From NCBI RefSeq assembly GCF_001465875.1, contig NZ_LN901321.1:92549-156548 (forward strand): a stretch of 64,000 nt of DNA, read 5' to 3'. Origin of the DNA: Legionella saoudiensis (GTDB lineage Bacteria; Pseudomonadota; Gammaproteobacteria; Legionellales; Legionellaceae). A program made the translations under genes and the position numbers. The notes under the pieces are model-generated. The model saw only the letters and a list, made by a program, of their open reading frames with translations, was not told where the DNA came from and ran no database searches. Positions 7,508 through 17,304 of this stretch are shown piece after piece. Numbering within the stretch: position 1 is the first letter of the stretch; each line of letters begins with the position of its first letter.

Positions 7508-9756
7508 CCCACGTTTTATTAGTAGGCAATCCCAATTGTGGTAAAACCACCTTATTCAATGCATTAACTGGTGATAATCAGCGTATCGGCAATTGGCCTG
7601 GGGTTACTGTAGAAAAGAAGACGGGATCTTTTTCTTTAGAAAAACAAGTAATTAACATCACTGATTTACCTGGAGTTTATTCTTTAGTGGCTAACTCCGG
7701 CGGAGTCAGCCAGGATGAACAAATCGCTGCACAATCAGTGGCAACCATGCAGGCAGATTGCATTATTAATGTAGTTGATGCATGTCATTTAGAGCGTCAT
7801 TTGTATTTGACCAGCCAGATTTTAGAGTTAGGAAAACCCGTTATTATTGCGTTAAATATGATTGACATCGCAGAGCAACGAGGTATTTCAATTGATGTGA
7901 ATGACTTGGCACGGCGGCTAGGTTGCCCAGTAATTCCTATTCAGGCGCATAAAAAAATAGGATTAACTGCCTTGGAGCAGGCTTTAGTCACACTACCACA
8001 AGTCATCTTACCCTGGACTCTTCCTTTATCTTCTTTAGTACAACAAGGCTTAATGGACATAGAAAAGGCCTTAATTGATGAGGGGTATAGTCAATCATTA
8101 GCCTACTATTTTTCCCGAAGAATCGCTGAGGGTGATGTGATATTGGTCAATGAGCGCATAACGCAGATCTTATCGACATTGAATACCGGTGATTTGGGGC
8201 TTGATGTATTATTGGCTGATGCTCGTTATCAGAAAATTCATGAGCTAGTTACCTCCGTGCAACGCAAGCGCAGTGACGCGAGTGAAAATTTTACAGCGAA
8301 ACTGGATCGCATTGTATTGCATCGTTTTTGGGCATTACCCATCTTTTTTGGTGTCATGTACTTAATGTTTTTATTTGCCATCAATATAGGTGGAGCATTC
8401 CAAGACTTTTTTGATATCAGTACCGATACCATTTTTGTCCAGGGGGTTGCTTGGCTGATGCAGCAAATTCATGCTCCGAACTGGCTTATTGCTATTTTGG
8501 CGAATGGAATTGGTAAGGGGATTAATACCACCTTAACTTTTATTCCGGTTATTGCTGCTATGTTTTTCTTTTTATCTTTATTAGAAACCTCTGGATACAT
8601 GGCTCGAGCAGCTTTTGTTGTGGATAAAGTCATGCGCGTTTTAGGGTTGCCGGGTAAATCTTTTGTACCCATGATTGTAGGTTTTGGGTGTAATGTTCCA
8701 GCGATTATGGCAGCACGCACGTTAGATTCAGAGCGCGATCGATTGCTTACCGTGATGATGAGCCCTTTTATGTCATGCAGCGCACGTTTAGCCATTTATG
8801 CGGTATTTGTGGCGGCTTTTTTCCCTTCTGGTGGACAAAATGTCGTTTTTTCTTTATATCTGATTGGTATTTTAATGGCCATTCTTACAGGTTTTATTTT
8901 ACGTAAATCCCTGCTTAAAGGAAATTCTTCGCCACTAATTTTAGAATTACCGGCCTACCACAAACCATCGATGCGCCGCTTGCTTAAAGAAACCACCATG
9001 CGCTTGCGCTTTTTTGTGCTTCGCGCAGGTAAATTAATCATCCCCATTTGTGTGATTTTAGGCGCTTTAAATGCTATTACCTTAGGCGGTGGTATTAATT
9101 CGTCAGAAGCCAGCAGCGAATCCTTATTGTCAATAATGGGGCAATGGCTAACTCCGGTATTTACTCCTATGGGTATTTCTCCTGATAATTGGCCAGCTAC
9201 TGTGGGCTTGTTAACTGGAATGTTAGCCAAGGAAGTTGTGGTGGGTACGCTAAACTCTCTTTATGCGCAAGCAGGGCACCTAGGCGAAATTGCTGCGGCA
9301 AGTTTTGATTTTTGGGGCGGAATTAAGGCGGCATTATGGTCTGTGCCAAACAATTTATTGCAATTAGATAGCGCACTCGCTAATCCGGTCTTAGCCAGTG
9401 CGGCAGATAATCCTGTGTCGCAGTCAGTTTATGGCATTATGGCGCAGCGTTTTGATGGACAAATTGGCGCTTATGCCTATTTATTATTTGTGCTTTTATA
9501 TATTCCATGTGTATCTACCATGGCGGTTATTCGTCAGGAAGCAAATAAAAAATTTATGTGGATGTCGGTTATTTGGTCCTTTATTGCTGCTTATTTGGCC
9601 GCAGTGGGGTTTTACCAAGGAGCTAAATTTGTGCAACATTCACCACATGGTATCTATTGGCTTTTAGTTGCTGTATTGGCGTTAATCTTGGTTCCCATTT
9701 TGTGGCATTTTAATAAACGCATGCTGGGAGGGCAAAATGTTATTGCAAATACGTGA
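7504..9756 (+). CDS. feoB: ferrous iron transporter B
   Basis: Inner-membrane Fe2+ transporter with an N-terminal G domain, 750 residues. G1 is GNPNCGKT (8-15), G3 is DLPGVYS, and G4 is NMID. The membrane part from about residue 275 carries two Gate-type segments, around GYMARAAFVVDKVMRVLGLPG with the following NVPAIMA, and LAKEVVVGTL, a FeoB hallmark. It overlaps feoA by 4 bp and the feoC-like gene by 20 bp, indicating translational coupling. Regulation should follow the operon Fur box. The protein looks intact. Confidence 0.96.
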   Translation: MTHVLLVGNPNCGKTTLFNALTGDNQRIGNWPGVTVEKKTGSFSLEKQVINITDLPGVYSLVANSGGVSQDEQIAAQSVATMQADCIINVVDACHLERHLYLTSQILELGKPVIIALNMIDIAEQRGISIDVNDLARRLGCPVIPIQAHKKIGLTALEQALVTLPQVILPWTLPLSSLVQQGLMDIEKALIDEGYSQSLAYYFSRRIAEGDVILVNERITQILSTLNTGDLGLDVLLADARYQKIHELVTSVQRKRSDASENFTAKLDRIVLHRFWALPIFFGVMYLMFLFAINIGGAFQDFFDISTDTIFVQGVAWLMQQIHAPNWLIAILANGIGKGINTTLTFIPVIAAMFFFLSLLETSGYMARAAFVVDKVMRVLGLPGKSFVPMIVGFGCNVPAIMAARTLDSERDRLLTVMMSPFMSCSARLAIYAVFVAAFFPSGGQNVVFSLYLIGILMAILTGFILRKSLLKGNSSPLILELPAYHKPSMRRLLKETTMRLRFFVLRAGKLIIPICVILGALNAITLGGGINSSEASSESLLSIMGQWLTPVFTPMGISPDNWPATVGLLTGMLAKEVVVGTLNSLYAQAGHLGEIAAASFDFWGGIKAALWSVPNNLLQLDSALANPVLASAADNPVSQSVYGIMAQRFDGQIGAYAYLLFVLLYIPCVSTMAVIRQEANKKFMWMSVIWSFIAAYLAAVGFYQGAKFVQHSPHGIYWLLVAVLALILVPILWHFNKRMLGGQNVIANT

Positions 9757-9964
9757 TTATATTTGCCGACAGGGAGTGGTCAGTACCCAACAGTTAACCC
9801 GTGAGTTTCATTTAGACTTACCCGCGTTACAGCCTATGTTGGATCTATGGATAAAAAAAGGCGTGATTCGTAAATGCCAGGAAAAAGCAAATTGCCAGAG
9901 TACTTGCTTTAAATGTCGCATCAATGCTCCTGAATATTATCAATATCAAATCACATCGTCCTAA
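9737..9964 (+). CDS. feoC: FeoC-like winged-helix protein
   Basis: A 75-residue protein that starts inside the 3' end of feoB. The first 50 residues (LLQIRDYICRQGVVSTQQLTR, then LPALQPMLDLWIKKGVIRK) fit the FeoC winged helix. The tail has four cysteines spaced C-x5-C-x3-C-x2-C, which could hold an iron-sulphur cluster or other metal; the spacing differs from the Escherichia coli FeoC pattern as I know it. By family it is a regulator or stabiliser of FeoB. Position and size support the call; the exact role in this lineage is not established. Confidence 0.8.
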   Translation: MLLQIRDYICRQGVVSTQQLTREFHLDLPALQPMLDLWIKKGVIRKCQEKANCQSTCFKCRINAPEYYQYQITSS

Positions 9965-10198
9965 GGGCCTAATACGAGAGCGGTTCTTGAATCAGGCTTC
10001 GTCCCCGAATTGCGCTAACATAGGCTATATCATCTGGACCATTTTTTGTTTTGATGAAAGTACCTTTAGGGCCTACTCACTGTTTTTATTGTTTTTTTAC
10101 ATCTTTTTTACCACTATGTAATCCAACTTTGGTGCTCATTTTTGAAATATGGGCTAATATATAATTATAAACAAAAGCATTACATTGGGTACTAATAC

Positions 10199-10834
10199 AT
10201 GGCCAATGCATCAGATGACAGCAATATTGATCCTTTAGCAGATATGCCCGAGGAGCGCAGCATTGATTTGCGCAAATTGGAGATGGAAGCAGATCTTAAT
10301 GATCCCGTAGCTTTAGTAGAACGTGTTTATCAGATTTGGTGGCACTGGGCTGATTTCCATCTTTATATTATTTCTCCTACTATTCCACCAGTATCACCAC
10401 CTATAGTGATTAAGCCAGAACTTATTCCTGGAACTCAGGAATATGAGTTTGTTTATGATATCCATGACTACGGCTCGAAACTTTCTACTTCCAAAGGCGA
10501 AGATATGATTAATTCCGGCATGTCTATGTGTAAATTATTTTATACAATAGAAAAAATGATTTACATTTTAGTCGAACGCTTGAAGTCTGGGGGGGTTAGT
10601 ACGGAAGTCGAAGTACAAGTTGCTTTTGGCGGTCACTTACTATCCCAAAGAAAAGCTTTTGAATCAATCATTAACTTGAATTATAACGTGGTCGTTACTA
10701 ACTTCGACCCAGGAGCTTGGGGCGAACGTTATCTGCAGATTGTGAAACAAAATGCAGAAAAATATGGCTATCCTCCTGAGGCGCCACGCTCAACCTTTAG
10801 ACAACCACATAAATCGCCAGGAATGAAGATTTAA
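10199..10834 (+). CDS. conserved hypothetical protein
   Basis: I do not recognise this 211-residue protein. It starts MANASDDSNID, has an acidic N-terminal 40 residues, then VYQIWWHWADFHLYII, a proline-rich stretch (SPTIPPVSPPIVIKPE), and a mixed alpha/beta remainder with MCKLFYTIEKMIYILVERL. The C-terminus is basic (RQPHKSPGMKI). There is no signal peptide or transmembrane helix, so it is probably cytosolic. It stands alone between feoC and sdhC with its own leader of 234 bp and ends in a hairpin at 10867-10890. Codon use looks like that of its neighbours, so it is probably a real gene, but no function can be assigned. Confidence 0.75.
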   Translation: MANASDDSNIDPLADMPEERSIDLRKLEMEADLNDPVALVERVYQIWWHWADFHLYIISPTIPPVSPPIVIKPELIPGTQEYEFVYDIHDYGSKLSTSKGEDMINSGMSMCKLFYTIEKMIYILVERLKSGGVSTEVEVQVAFGGHLLSQRKAFESIINLNYNVVVTNFDPGAWGERYLQIVKQNAEKYGYPPEAPRSTFRQPHKSPGMKI

Positions 10835-10866
10835 GGGGCTGTCACTTATTTTACAAATTAAAGACA

Positions 10867-10890
10867 ATCCTGGTTGCCCGCAACCAGGAT
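10867..10890. terminator. gene-end hairpin of the CCTGGTTG family (copy 1)
   Basis: ATCCTGGTTG (10867-10876) pairs with CAACCAGGAT (10881-10890), a perfect 10-bp stem with a CCCG loop, 32 bp after the stop of the hypothetical gene. There is no clear T-run after it, so it may be a processing or mRNA-stabilising hairpin rather than a true terminator. The same core recurs at four other gene ends in this window. Confidence 0.6.
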
Positions 10891-11030
10891 CTGGTTAATA
10901 AAATAACATTTTAAAGAAAGAATCCTAAACCGCAGGCACCAGGCTACACTAGGTTATTGGCTAACCCACTAAATTTCGATTAAATTTTGGTCATTTAAAC
11001 CGTTATATCTCCACACATTATGACTTAATC

Positions 11031-11058
11031 TTGCGTGATAAAAACAGAGTGCTATACT
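11031..11058 (+). promoter_or_regulatory. candidate sigma-70 promoter of sdhCDAB
   Basis: TTGCGT (11031-11036), a 16-bp spacer and TATACT (11053-11058) form a credible sigma-70 promoter 48 bp before the GTG start of sdhC. A ribosome site AAGGAAG lies at about 11091-11097. The 272-bp gap from the preceding gene supports an independent promoter here. Confidence 0.5.
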
Positions 11059-11106
11059 TCGCATTCGTGCGTCCTTTTATAACTTCAATTAAGGAAGAAA
11101 CTAACA

Positions 11107-11481
11107 GTGAACAAGAAAAGACCCGTTAATCTTGATTTGGGTAGTTTAAAATTTCCCCCAATGGCAATTGCATCAATATTGCATAGGATTTCAGGGGTAG
11201 TTTTATTCCTATTATTGCCAATAATGTTGTTTATTTTTGGCCAATCAGTGCAATCGGCAGAGACTTTTGCACAGATGAAGGCATTGTTAACACATCCGTG
11301 CTATAAGTTGATCTTATGGGCCTTTGGGGCTGCATTGATTTATCACGTGCTTGCAGGTATCCGTCATATGATTATGGATTTGGGATTTGGTGAGCATCTT
11401 AATGCTGGTCGGCGTACTGCTGTTTTAGTAATAGTTCTTGCCGTTATTTTGTCAATTTTACTAGGATTCTGGATATGGTAA
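11107..11481 (+). CDS. sdhC: succinate dehydrogenase cytochrome b556 subunit
   Basis: Membrane anchor of complex II, 124 residues with three transmembrane helices (about 24-45, 66-84, 104-123). HRISG (26-30) belongs to the quinone-site region and HVLAGIRHMIMD (80-91) contains the haem b ligand, His80 by comparison with Escherichia coli SdhC. The start is GTG at 11107 with AAGGAAG upstream; translation from it gives the usual N-terminus MNKKRPVNLDL. It overlaps sdhD by 7 bp and is the first gene of sdhCDAB. Confidence 0.95.
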   Translation: MNKKRPVNLDLGSLKFPPMAIASILHRISGVVLFLLLPIMLFIFGQSVQSAETFAQMKALLTHPCYKLILWAFGAALIYHVLAGIRHMIMDLGFGEHLNAGRRTAVLVIVLAVILSILLGFWIW

Positions 11482-11822
11482 CTAATGTCACCAGCTTAAC
11501 AGGCAATGGGTTAAAAGATTGGTTAGTTCAACGTGTTACAGCGGTATATTTCGCAGTATATGTGTTTTTCTTTTTTGGATTTTTATTGTTGCATCCGGGG
11601 TTGAGTTATGATCAATGGCATAACTTATTTGTCAATCCAGTGGTGCAAATTGCAACTGCCTTAGCATTGCTTGCATTAACGTTGCATGCCTGGATAGGTA
11701 TCTGGACGGTAACTACCGATTATATGAAATGTACTGTTTTACGTGTATCAGTACAGATGTTGGTTCTTTTATGGCTCCTTAGTCAATTGATTTGGGGCTT
11801 CATGATCCTTTGGGGGCGGTAA
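11475..11822 (+). CDS. sdhD: succinate dehydrogenase hydrophobic membrane anchor subunit
   Basis: Second membrane anchor of complex II, 115 residues with three predicted helices. The haem-ligand region reads LHAWIGIW with His71, the same number as the Escherichia coli ligand, and TDYMK contains the conserved Tyr/Asp of the quinone pocket. The N-terminus [19 protein letters not shown] fits SdhD. It overlaps sdhC by 7 bp and ends 2 bp before the ATG of sdhA, so the subunits are translated as a coupled set. Confidence 0.94.
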   Translation: MVTNVTSLTGNGLKDWLVQRVTAVYFAVYVFFFFGFLLLHPGLSYDQWHNLFVNPVVQIATALALLALTLHAWIGIWTVTTDYMKCTVLRVSVQMLVLLWLLSQLIWGFMILWGR

Positions 11823-11824
11823 GC

Positions 11825-13594
11825 ATGGCTATTGCACGGAATACATTTGATGCAGTAATTATTGGTGCTGGCGGTGCTGGAATGCGCGCTGCACTACAGA
11901 TGGCAAATTCTGGTTTAAAAGTTGCACTTTTATCTAAAGTATTTCCAACGCGTTCACATACAGTTTCAGCTCAAGGCGGTATTACTTGTGCTTTAGGAAA
12001 CTCGCATGAGGACGATTGGCGTTGGCATATGTATGATACTGTAAAAGGGGCTGATTACATTGGTGACCAAGACAGTATTGAATATTTATGTAAAACAGGT
12101 CCAGAAGCGGTTTATGAATTAGAACATATGGGCTTACCATTTTCGCGCATGGACAATGGTCGAATTTACCAACGTCAGTTTGGTGGACAGTCCAAGAATT
12201 TTGGCGGTGAACAGGCCGCACGTACTTGTGCTGCAGCAGACCGTACTGGACATGCTTTGCTGCATACCTTATATCAACAAAATGTAAAAGCAAAAACTCA
12301 TGTCTTTAGTGAATGGTATGCTCTAGATTTTGTTAAAAATGCAGAAGGCCGGATCTCTGGGGTTACGGCAATGAGCATTGAGACTGGTGAAGTGGTATTT
12401 TTCCAATCACGCGTATGTATTTTAGCTACGGGTGGCGCGGGTCGTATCTATCAATCAACAACAAATGCCTTTATTAATACAGGCGATGGCTTTGGTATGG
12501 CATTAAGAGCCGGTATTCCATTGCAAGATATGGAAATGTGGCAGTTCCATCCTACAGGAATCGCCGGTGCTGGAACGTTAGTTACTGAAGGCTGCCGTGG
12601 AGAAGGTGGATACCTCATTAACAAAGATGGCGAGCGTTTTATGGAACGTTATGCGCCACGTGCTAAAGACTTGGCATCACGTGATGTGGTTGCTCGTTCT
12701 ATGGCGTTAGAAATGCGTGCAGGTAAAGGTTTTGATCCAGGCGGCGTTGATTACGTGAAGTTGAAGTTGGATCATTTAGGTGCAGATTTAATTATGTCGC
12801 GCTTACCTGGAATTCGCGAATTGTCGATGAAATTTGCGGGGGTTGATCCCATTGTGGAGCCTATCCCAGTAGTGCCAACATGCCATTACAGCATGGGCGG
12901 TATACCTACCAACATGCATGGACAAGTTATTACTAAAACTAATGGCGAAGAGCATATTGTCGAAGGTTTATATGCAGTAGGTGAATGTGCTTGCGTTTCC
13001 GTACATGGAGCCAACCGTTTAGGTGGGAACTCTTTATTAGACTTAGTGGTGTTTGGTCGTGCCGCTGGAATCCATGTTGAAGAATTGTGGCAATCGAACC
13101 AATTACCTGATATGGCGTATATTAGTGATGAAGATATTGCCGCATCATTGGTTCGCTATAACCGTTGGAATAATTCGAAGGATGGCGAAAGTATTGCTGT
13201 TATTCGCGCTGAAATGCAACGTGTAATGCAAGAAGATTTTGGTGTATTTCGTACTGGTGAGGTTATGGAATCTGGTCTGAAACGTTTGCAAGCATTACGT
13301 GAGCGTTTGAAGAATGCGAAGCTGGACGATAAAAGCCAGGTCTTTAATACCGAACGTGTTAGTGCTTTAGAGTTAGATAACCTAATGGCTACTGCTTATG
13401 CGACAGCACATGCAGCAATTGTGCGAACTGAAAGTCGTGGAGCTCACAGCCGTGAAGATTTTCCAAAGCGTGATGACGCCAATTGGATTAAACACATACT
13501 GTACTTTGAGGAAGGTGAAGTAATCGATTTTCGTCCGGTTAATGCATCACCTAAACATATTGCGCCTTTTGAGCCGAAAGAACGCGTTTACTAA
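11825..13594 (+). CDS. sdhA: succinate dehydrogenase flavoprotein subunit
   Basis: Catalytic FAD subunit of complex II oxidising succinate to fumarate, 589 residues. The Rossmann motif is [10 protein letters not shown] (11-20). The FAD-linking histidine is His45 in [10 protein letters not shown]. The active-site region includes [18 protein letters not shown] and [12 protein letters not shown] start at the ATG at 11825, two bases after the sdhD stop; the open frame extends 11 codons further upstream into sdhD but the homologous N-terminus [14 protein letters not shown] begins here. Partner genes are adjacent. Confidence 0.97.
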   Translation: MAIARNTFDAVIIGAGGAGMRAALQMANSGLKVALLSKVFPTRSHTVSAQGGITCALGNSHEDDWRWHMYDTVKGADYIGDQDSIEYLCKTGPEAVYELEHMGLPFSRMDNGRIYQRQFGGQSKNFGGEQAARTCAAADRTGHALLHTLYQQNVKAKTHVFSEWYALDFVKNAEGRISGVTAMSIETGEVVFFQSRVCILATGGAGRIYQSTTNAFINTGDGFGMALRAGIPLQDMEMWQFHPTGIAGAGTLVTEGCRGEGGYLINKDGERFMERYAPRAKDLASRDVVARSMALEMRAGKGFDPGGVDYVKLKLDHLGADLIMSRLPGIRELSMKFAGVDPIVEPIPVVPTCHYSMGGIPTNMHGQVITKTNGEEHIVEGLYAVGECACVSVHGANRLGGNSLLDLVVFGRAAGIHVEELWQSNQLPDMAYISDEDIAASLVRYNRWNNSKDGESIAVIRAEMQRVMQEDFGVFRTGEVMESGLKRLQALRERLKNAKLDDKSQVFNTERVSALELDNLMATAYATAHAAIVRTESRGAHSREDFPKRDDANWIKHILYFEEGEVIDFRPVNASPKHIAPFEPKERVY

Positions 13595-13609
13595 AGAGGA
13601 TATACCAGA

Positions 13610-14332
13610 ATGTCAGATAATAGAAATTTGACTTTATCAATTTATCGCTATAATCCTGAGGTGGATGCTAAGCCTTATATGCAAGATTATCAGTTGACGA
13701 TACCGGCTAAAAGCGATCCTATGTTATTAACTTTGCTTGAGCGTTTGAAAGACGAGCAAGATCCTTCCATCACTTACCGACGTTCTTGCCGTGAAGGGGT
13801 ATGTGGTTCTGATGGCATGAACATTAACGGAACAAATGGTCTGGCCTGTATTACCCATATTTCTCAGTTAAATACAGATAAAATTATTATCCGCCCTTTA
13901 CCTGGTTTCCCAGTGATTCGCGATTTGGCAGTTGATATGTCTCAGTTTTATAAACAATATGAGCGTATTGAACCTTATTTACAAAATGACCAGGTGGCTC
14001 CTGCGCGCGAGCGTTTGCAATCGCCAGAAGAGCGAGCACAACTTGATGGATTATATGAATGTATTTTGTGTGCATGCTGCACCAGTTCATGTCCTTCTTT
14101 CTGGTGGAATCCAGAGAAATTTGTAGGCCCTGCAGGATTATTACAGGCACGCCGTTTTTTAGCAGACAGTCGCGATACTGCAACTGAACATCGTTTGGAT
14201 AAACTACAAGATCCATTCAGCGTGTTTCGTTGCCGTACCATTATGAATTGTACGAATGTTTGCCCGAAGGGACTCAACCCAACTAAAGCGATTGCAGAAA
14301 TTCGCACGCAAATGTTGAGGCAGGAAACCTAA
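13610..14332 (+). CDS. sdhB: succinate dehydrogenase iron-sulphur subunit
   Basis: Electron-transfer subunit of complex II, 240 residues. The N-terminal ferredoxin domain carries the [2Fe-2S] ligands CREGVCGSDGM plus the later cysteine in GLACITH. The C-terminal domain has CILCACCTSSCP and CRTIMNCTNVCP for the [4Fe-4S] and [3Fe-4S] clusters. It follows sdhA by 15 bp with a GAGGA ribosome site (13596-13600) and completes sdhCDAB. A stem-loop follows at 14352-14375 before sucA. Confidence 0.97.
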   Translation: MSDNRNLTLSIYRYNPEVDAKPYMQDYQLTIPAKSDPMLLTLLERLKDEQDPSITYRRSCREGVCGSDGMNINGTNGLACITHISQLNTDKIIIRPLPGFPVIRDLAVDMSQFYKQYERIEPYLQNDQVAPARERLQSPEERAQLDGLYECILCACCTSSCPSFWWNPEKFVGPAGLLQARRFLADSRDTATEHRLDKLQDPFSVFRCRTIMNCTNVCPKGLNPTKAIAEIRTQMLRQET

Positions 14333-14351
14333 TCGCAGTAATGATTCAGTT

Positions 14352-14375
14352 AACCCCTTCGGCAATGAAGGGGTT
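14352..14375 (+). other. sdhB-sucA intercistronic stem-loop
   Basis: AACCCCTTC (14352-14360) pairs perfectly with GAAGGGGTT (14367-14375) around a six-base loop. There is no following T-run, so I read it as an mRNA processing or stability hairpin, or a weak attenuator, rather than an efficient terminator. Confidence 0.6.
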
Positions 14376-14419
14376 GAGTCGTTACATAAACCTTTAGTTA
14401 CACCCTTTGGAGAACGATA

Positions 14420-17224
14420 ATGAGCAGTTCCAATCTGCAAAATGAATGGGCTTCTTCCTACTTGTCTGGTGGAAGTATGGCTTACGTTGATAGTCTTTAT
14501 GAAGATTATCTTGCTGACCCTAACTCGGTTTCTGCCGATTGGCGAGCAGTATTTAGCGCCTTACCTAAGGTTAATGGCTCTAATCAAGAGCTATCTCATC
14601 GTGATGTTCGCGAATATTTTTTGCAGAATGCAGACAAGAAGGCTGCTCATGTCGTTCAATCGGGAGATAGCCATCAGTATGAAGTGGCGAGTTTAATTAA
14701 TGATTTCCGCTCCCTAGGACATCTTGCGGCAAACCTCGATCCTTTAGAAATGACCGAGCGTCCGAAAGTTCCTAATTTAGATTTGAATTATCATAATTTG
14801 ACCAATGTTGATAAAAACCGCAAGTTTTTTGCCGGTACTTCATTTAATGGGCCAGAAATGCCTTTAAATGAAATCTATGAAGCCTTACGCGAAACTTATT
14901 GTGGCAGCATAGGCATTGAATACATGCATATTTCCGATACAGCAGAAACCTCATGGTTACAGGAAAAAATGGAGTCTGTACGTGGACGAGCTACTTTCGA
15001 TGCTGCAAAAAAAATGGAAATTTTAAAAGACTTAATTGCTGCTGACGGTTTAGAGCGTTATTTAGGTACTCGCTATGTGGGACAAAAGCGCTTTTCATTG
15101 GAAGGCGGTGACTCCTTAATTCCAATGATGAAAGAAATTATTAATTGCGCAGGCAAGGATAATGTAAAAGAATTAATCATTGGTATGGCGCATCGTGGGC
15201 GTTTAAACGTACTAGTTAACGTTTTAGGTAAAGAACCTAGCGTGCTTTTCCAAGAGTTTGAAGGTAAAATCAAATACGAGCGTACTGGTGATGTGAAATA
15301 TCATCTTGGTTATTCTTCTGATATTAAAACAGCTTCAGGCTCTGTGTTACATTTAGCTTTAGCTTTTAATCCATCTCATTTAGAAATTATCGGCCCAGTA
15401 GTTGAAGGTTCTGTGCGTGCGCGTTTGAATCGACGCAATGATCTAGAGAAGAAAGACTCGGTTGTACCTGTTGTGATTCATGGAGATGCTGCTTTTGCTG
15501 GCCAAGGCGTGGTGATGGAAACCTTTAACTTTTCTCAGGCCCGTGGCTATTCAACAGGCGGTACAGTCCATATCGTTATTAACAACCAGATTGGTTTTAC
15601 TACCAGCAATCCTTTGGATGCGCGCTCTACTCTTTATTGTACTGATGTTGCGAAAATGGTGCAGGCACCAGTTATTCATGTGAATGGGGATGATCCTGAG
15701 GCTGTAGTCTTTGCAACTCAAATTGCTTTTGATTTTCGTATGAAATTTAATCGCGATGTGGTTATTGATCTTGTTTGTTATCGCCGTCATGGTCACAATG
15801 AGGCCGATGAACCAGCGGTAACACAACCTGCAATGTACAAGAAAATTAAATCCATGCGCCCACTGCGCGAGCTTTATGCAGAAAAATTAATTCAGCAAGG
15901 TTTATTAACTGCTAAAGATGCCGAACAACTCGTGGATGCTTATCGTGATGGTTTAGATCAGGGCAAGCCTGTAGTTAACTTAGTTCATGGTGATTATGAG
16001 GGTAAATATGCGATGGACTGGAGTCCCTTCATTAATGGGAAGTGGACGGATAAAGCAGATACCACCATTACTAAAGGCGACTTGCAAAAACTTACAAAGC
16101 AGCTACATGATTTGCCAAAAGGATTCTCTTTACATCCAGTAGTGCAGCGTTTATTAAGTGAACGTGAAAAGATGACTGCGGGTGAATTGCCCATGAATTG
16201 GGGGTATGCAGAGACTTTAGCCTATGCAAGCTTAATCCATGAAGGTTATGGTGTACGCTTATCCGGTCAGGATTGTGGCCGTGGAACCTTCGCACATCGT
16301 CATGCGGTATTGCATGATGTGGAAACTGGTGAATCCTTTACTCCTTTAGAACACATTGCTAATGGGCATGGCCGAGGTTTTTCTGTAATAGACTCGGTGT
16401 TATCTGAAGAAGCGGTATTGGCATTTGAGTACGGTTATGCCTGCTCGGAGCCTAACTATTTAGTGCTTTGGGAAGCTCAGTTTGGTGACTTTGCTAACGG
16501 TGCGCAAGTAGTTATTGACCAGTTTATTAGTTCTGGTGAACAAAAATGGGGTCGTTTATGTGGTTTGGTTATGTTGTTACCACATGGTTATGAAGGACAA
16601 GGACCTGAACATTCATCTGCTCGTTTAGAGCGTTTCATGCAACTTTGCGCGCAGCATAATATACAGGTTTGTACGCCAACAACTCCGGCGCAAATCTTCC
16701 ATTTATTAAGAAGGCAAATTATTCGTGATTTCCGTAAGCCATTGATTGTAATGACTCCGAAGAGTTTATTACGTCATAAGTTAGCTGTTTCCCCTCTAGA
16801 GGATTTATTTAAAGGCAAGTTCCATACAATTATTCCGGAAATTGATGCTTTAGATGCAGAAAAAGTAACGAAAGTGGTGCTTTGCGGCGGAAAGGTTTAT
16901 TATGACTTATTACAAATGCGTCGTGATAAAAAACTGGATCATGTTGCCATTGTACGAATTGAGCAAATGTATCCATTCCCTAAAAAAGCGCTTATTGCCG
17001 AGATTAATAAGTATCCAAATGCTAAGGACGTGGTCTGGTGTCAGGAAGAACCCCAAAACCAAGGCGTGTGGTTCTCTTCTCAGCATAATATGAAAGATTG
17101 TTTACGCCCTGAGCAATCATTGCAATACGCAGGACGAGAATTTGCTGCAGCACCAGCAGTAGGTAGCCCGGCCTTGCATGCACAACAACAATTGGCACTC
17201 GTTGAACAAGCGTTGTTGGGATAA
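14420..17224 (+). CDS. sucA: 2-oxoglutarate dehydrogenase E1 component
   Basis: Thiamine-diphosphate-dependent decarboxylase of the 2-oxoglutarate dehydrogenase complex, 934 residues, the normal length. The N-terminus SSYLSGGSMAYVDSLYEDYL is the E2-binding region. The active-site stretch around LIIGMAHRGRLNVL, the ThDP motif beginning HGDAAFAGQGVV and ending near NNQIGFTT, and the C-terminal transketolase-like domain with EQMYPFP are all visible. GGAG at 14409-14412 precedes the ATG. It follows sdhB and precedes sucB; the E3 component (lpd) is not in this block. Substrate and role in the TCA cycle follow from the family. Confidence 0.97.
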   Translation: MSSSNLQNEWASSYLSGGSMAYVDSLYEDYLADPNSVSADWRAVFSALPKVNGSNQELSHRDVREYFLQNADKKAAHVVQSGDSHQYEVASLINDFRSLGHLAANLDPLEMTERPKVPNLDLNYHNLTNVDKNRKFFAGTSFNGPEMPLNEIYEALRETYCGSIGIEYMHISDTAETSWLQEKMESVRGRATFDAAKKMEILKDLIAADGLERYLGTRYVGQKRFSLEGGDSLIPMMKEIINCAGKDNVKELIIGMAHRGRLNVLVNVLGKEPSVLFQEFEGKIKYERTGDVKYHLGYSSDIKTASGSVLHLALAFNPSHLEIIGPVVEGSVRARLNRRNDLEKKDSVVPVVIHGDAAFAGQGVVMETFNFSQARGYSTGGTVHIVINNQIGFTTSNPLDARSTLYCTDVAKMVQAPVIHVNGDDPEAVVFATQIAFDFRMKFNRDVVIDLVCYRRHGHNEADEPAVTQPAMYKKIKSMRPLRELYAEKLIQQGLLTAKDAEQLVDAYRDGLDQGKPVVNLVHGDYEGKYAMDWSPFINGKWTDKADTTITKGDLQKLTKQLHDLPKGFSLHPVVQRLLSEREKMTAGELPMNWGYAETLAYASLIHEGYGVRLSGQDCGRGTFAHRHAVLHDVETGESFTPLEHIANGHGRGFSVIDSVLSEEAVLAFEYGYACSEPNYLVLWEAQFGDFANGAQVVIDQFISSGEQKWGRLCGLVMLLPHGYEGQGPEHSSARLERFMQLCAQHNIQVCTPTTPAQIFHLLRRQIIRDFRKPLIVMTPKSLLRHKLAVSPLEDLFKGKFHTIIPEIDALDAEKVTKVVLCGGKVYYDLLQMRRDKKLDHVAIVRIEQMYPFPKKALIAEINKYPNAKDVVWCQEEPQNQGVWFSSQHNMKDCLRPEQSLQYAGREFAAAPAVGSPALHAQQQLALVEQALLG

Positions 17225-17237
17225 ATTTTAGGCTATT

Positions 17238-17263
17238 GCTGTCTGGTATTGGCTCCAGACAGC
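17238..17263 (+). other. sucA-sucB intercistronic stem-loop
   Basis: GCTGTCTGG (17238-17246) pairs with CCAGACAGC (17255-17263), a perfect 9-bp stem with an 8-base loop, in the 80-bp gap between sucA and sucB. The bases after it (GCTCTCTTT) are only a weak T-run. It probably modulates read-through or mRNA ends. Confidence 0.55.
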
Positions 17264-17304
17264 GCTCTCTTTAAATGAATTTAATAAAATAAGAAGGTAT
17301 AACC

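Noticed and set aside
8469..8795. Minus-strand frame of 108 codons opposite feoB
   Set aside because: Shadow of the FeoB membrane domain, with no ribosome site or plausible product.
9924..10121. Plus-strand frame of 65 codons starting inside feoC
   Set aside because: It overlaps feoC in another frame and its product has no recognisable feature.
11792..11824. Upstream extension of sdhA by 11 codons
   Set aside because: It lies within sdhD and adds residues not found in SdhA; the ATG at 11825 is correctly placed.
13887..14307. Minus-strand frames of about 110 codons opposite sdhB
   Set aside because: They lie opposite a well-conserved iron-sulphur protein and show no family features.
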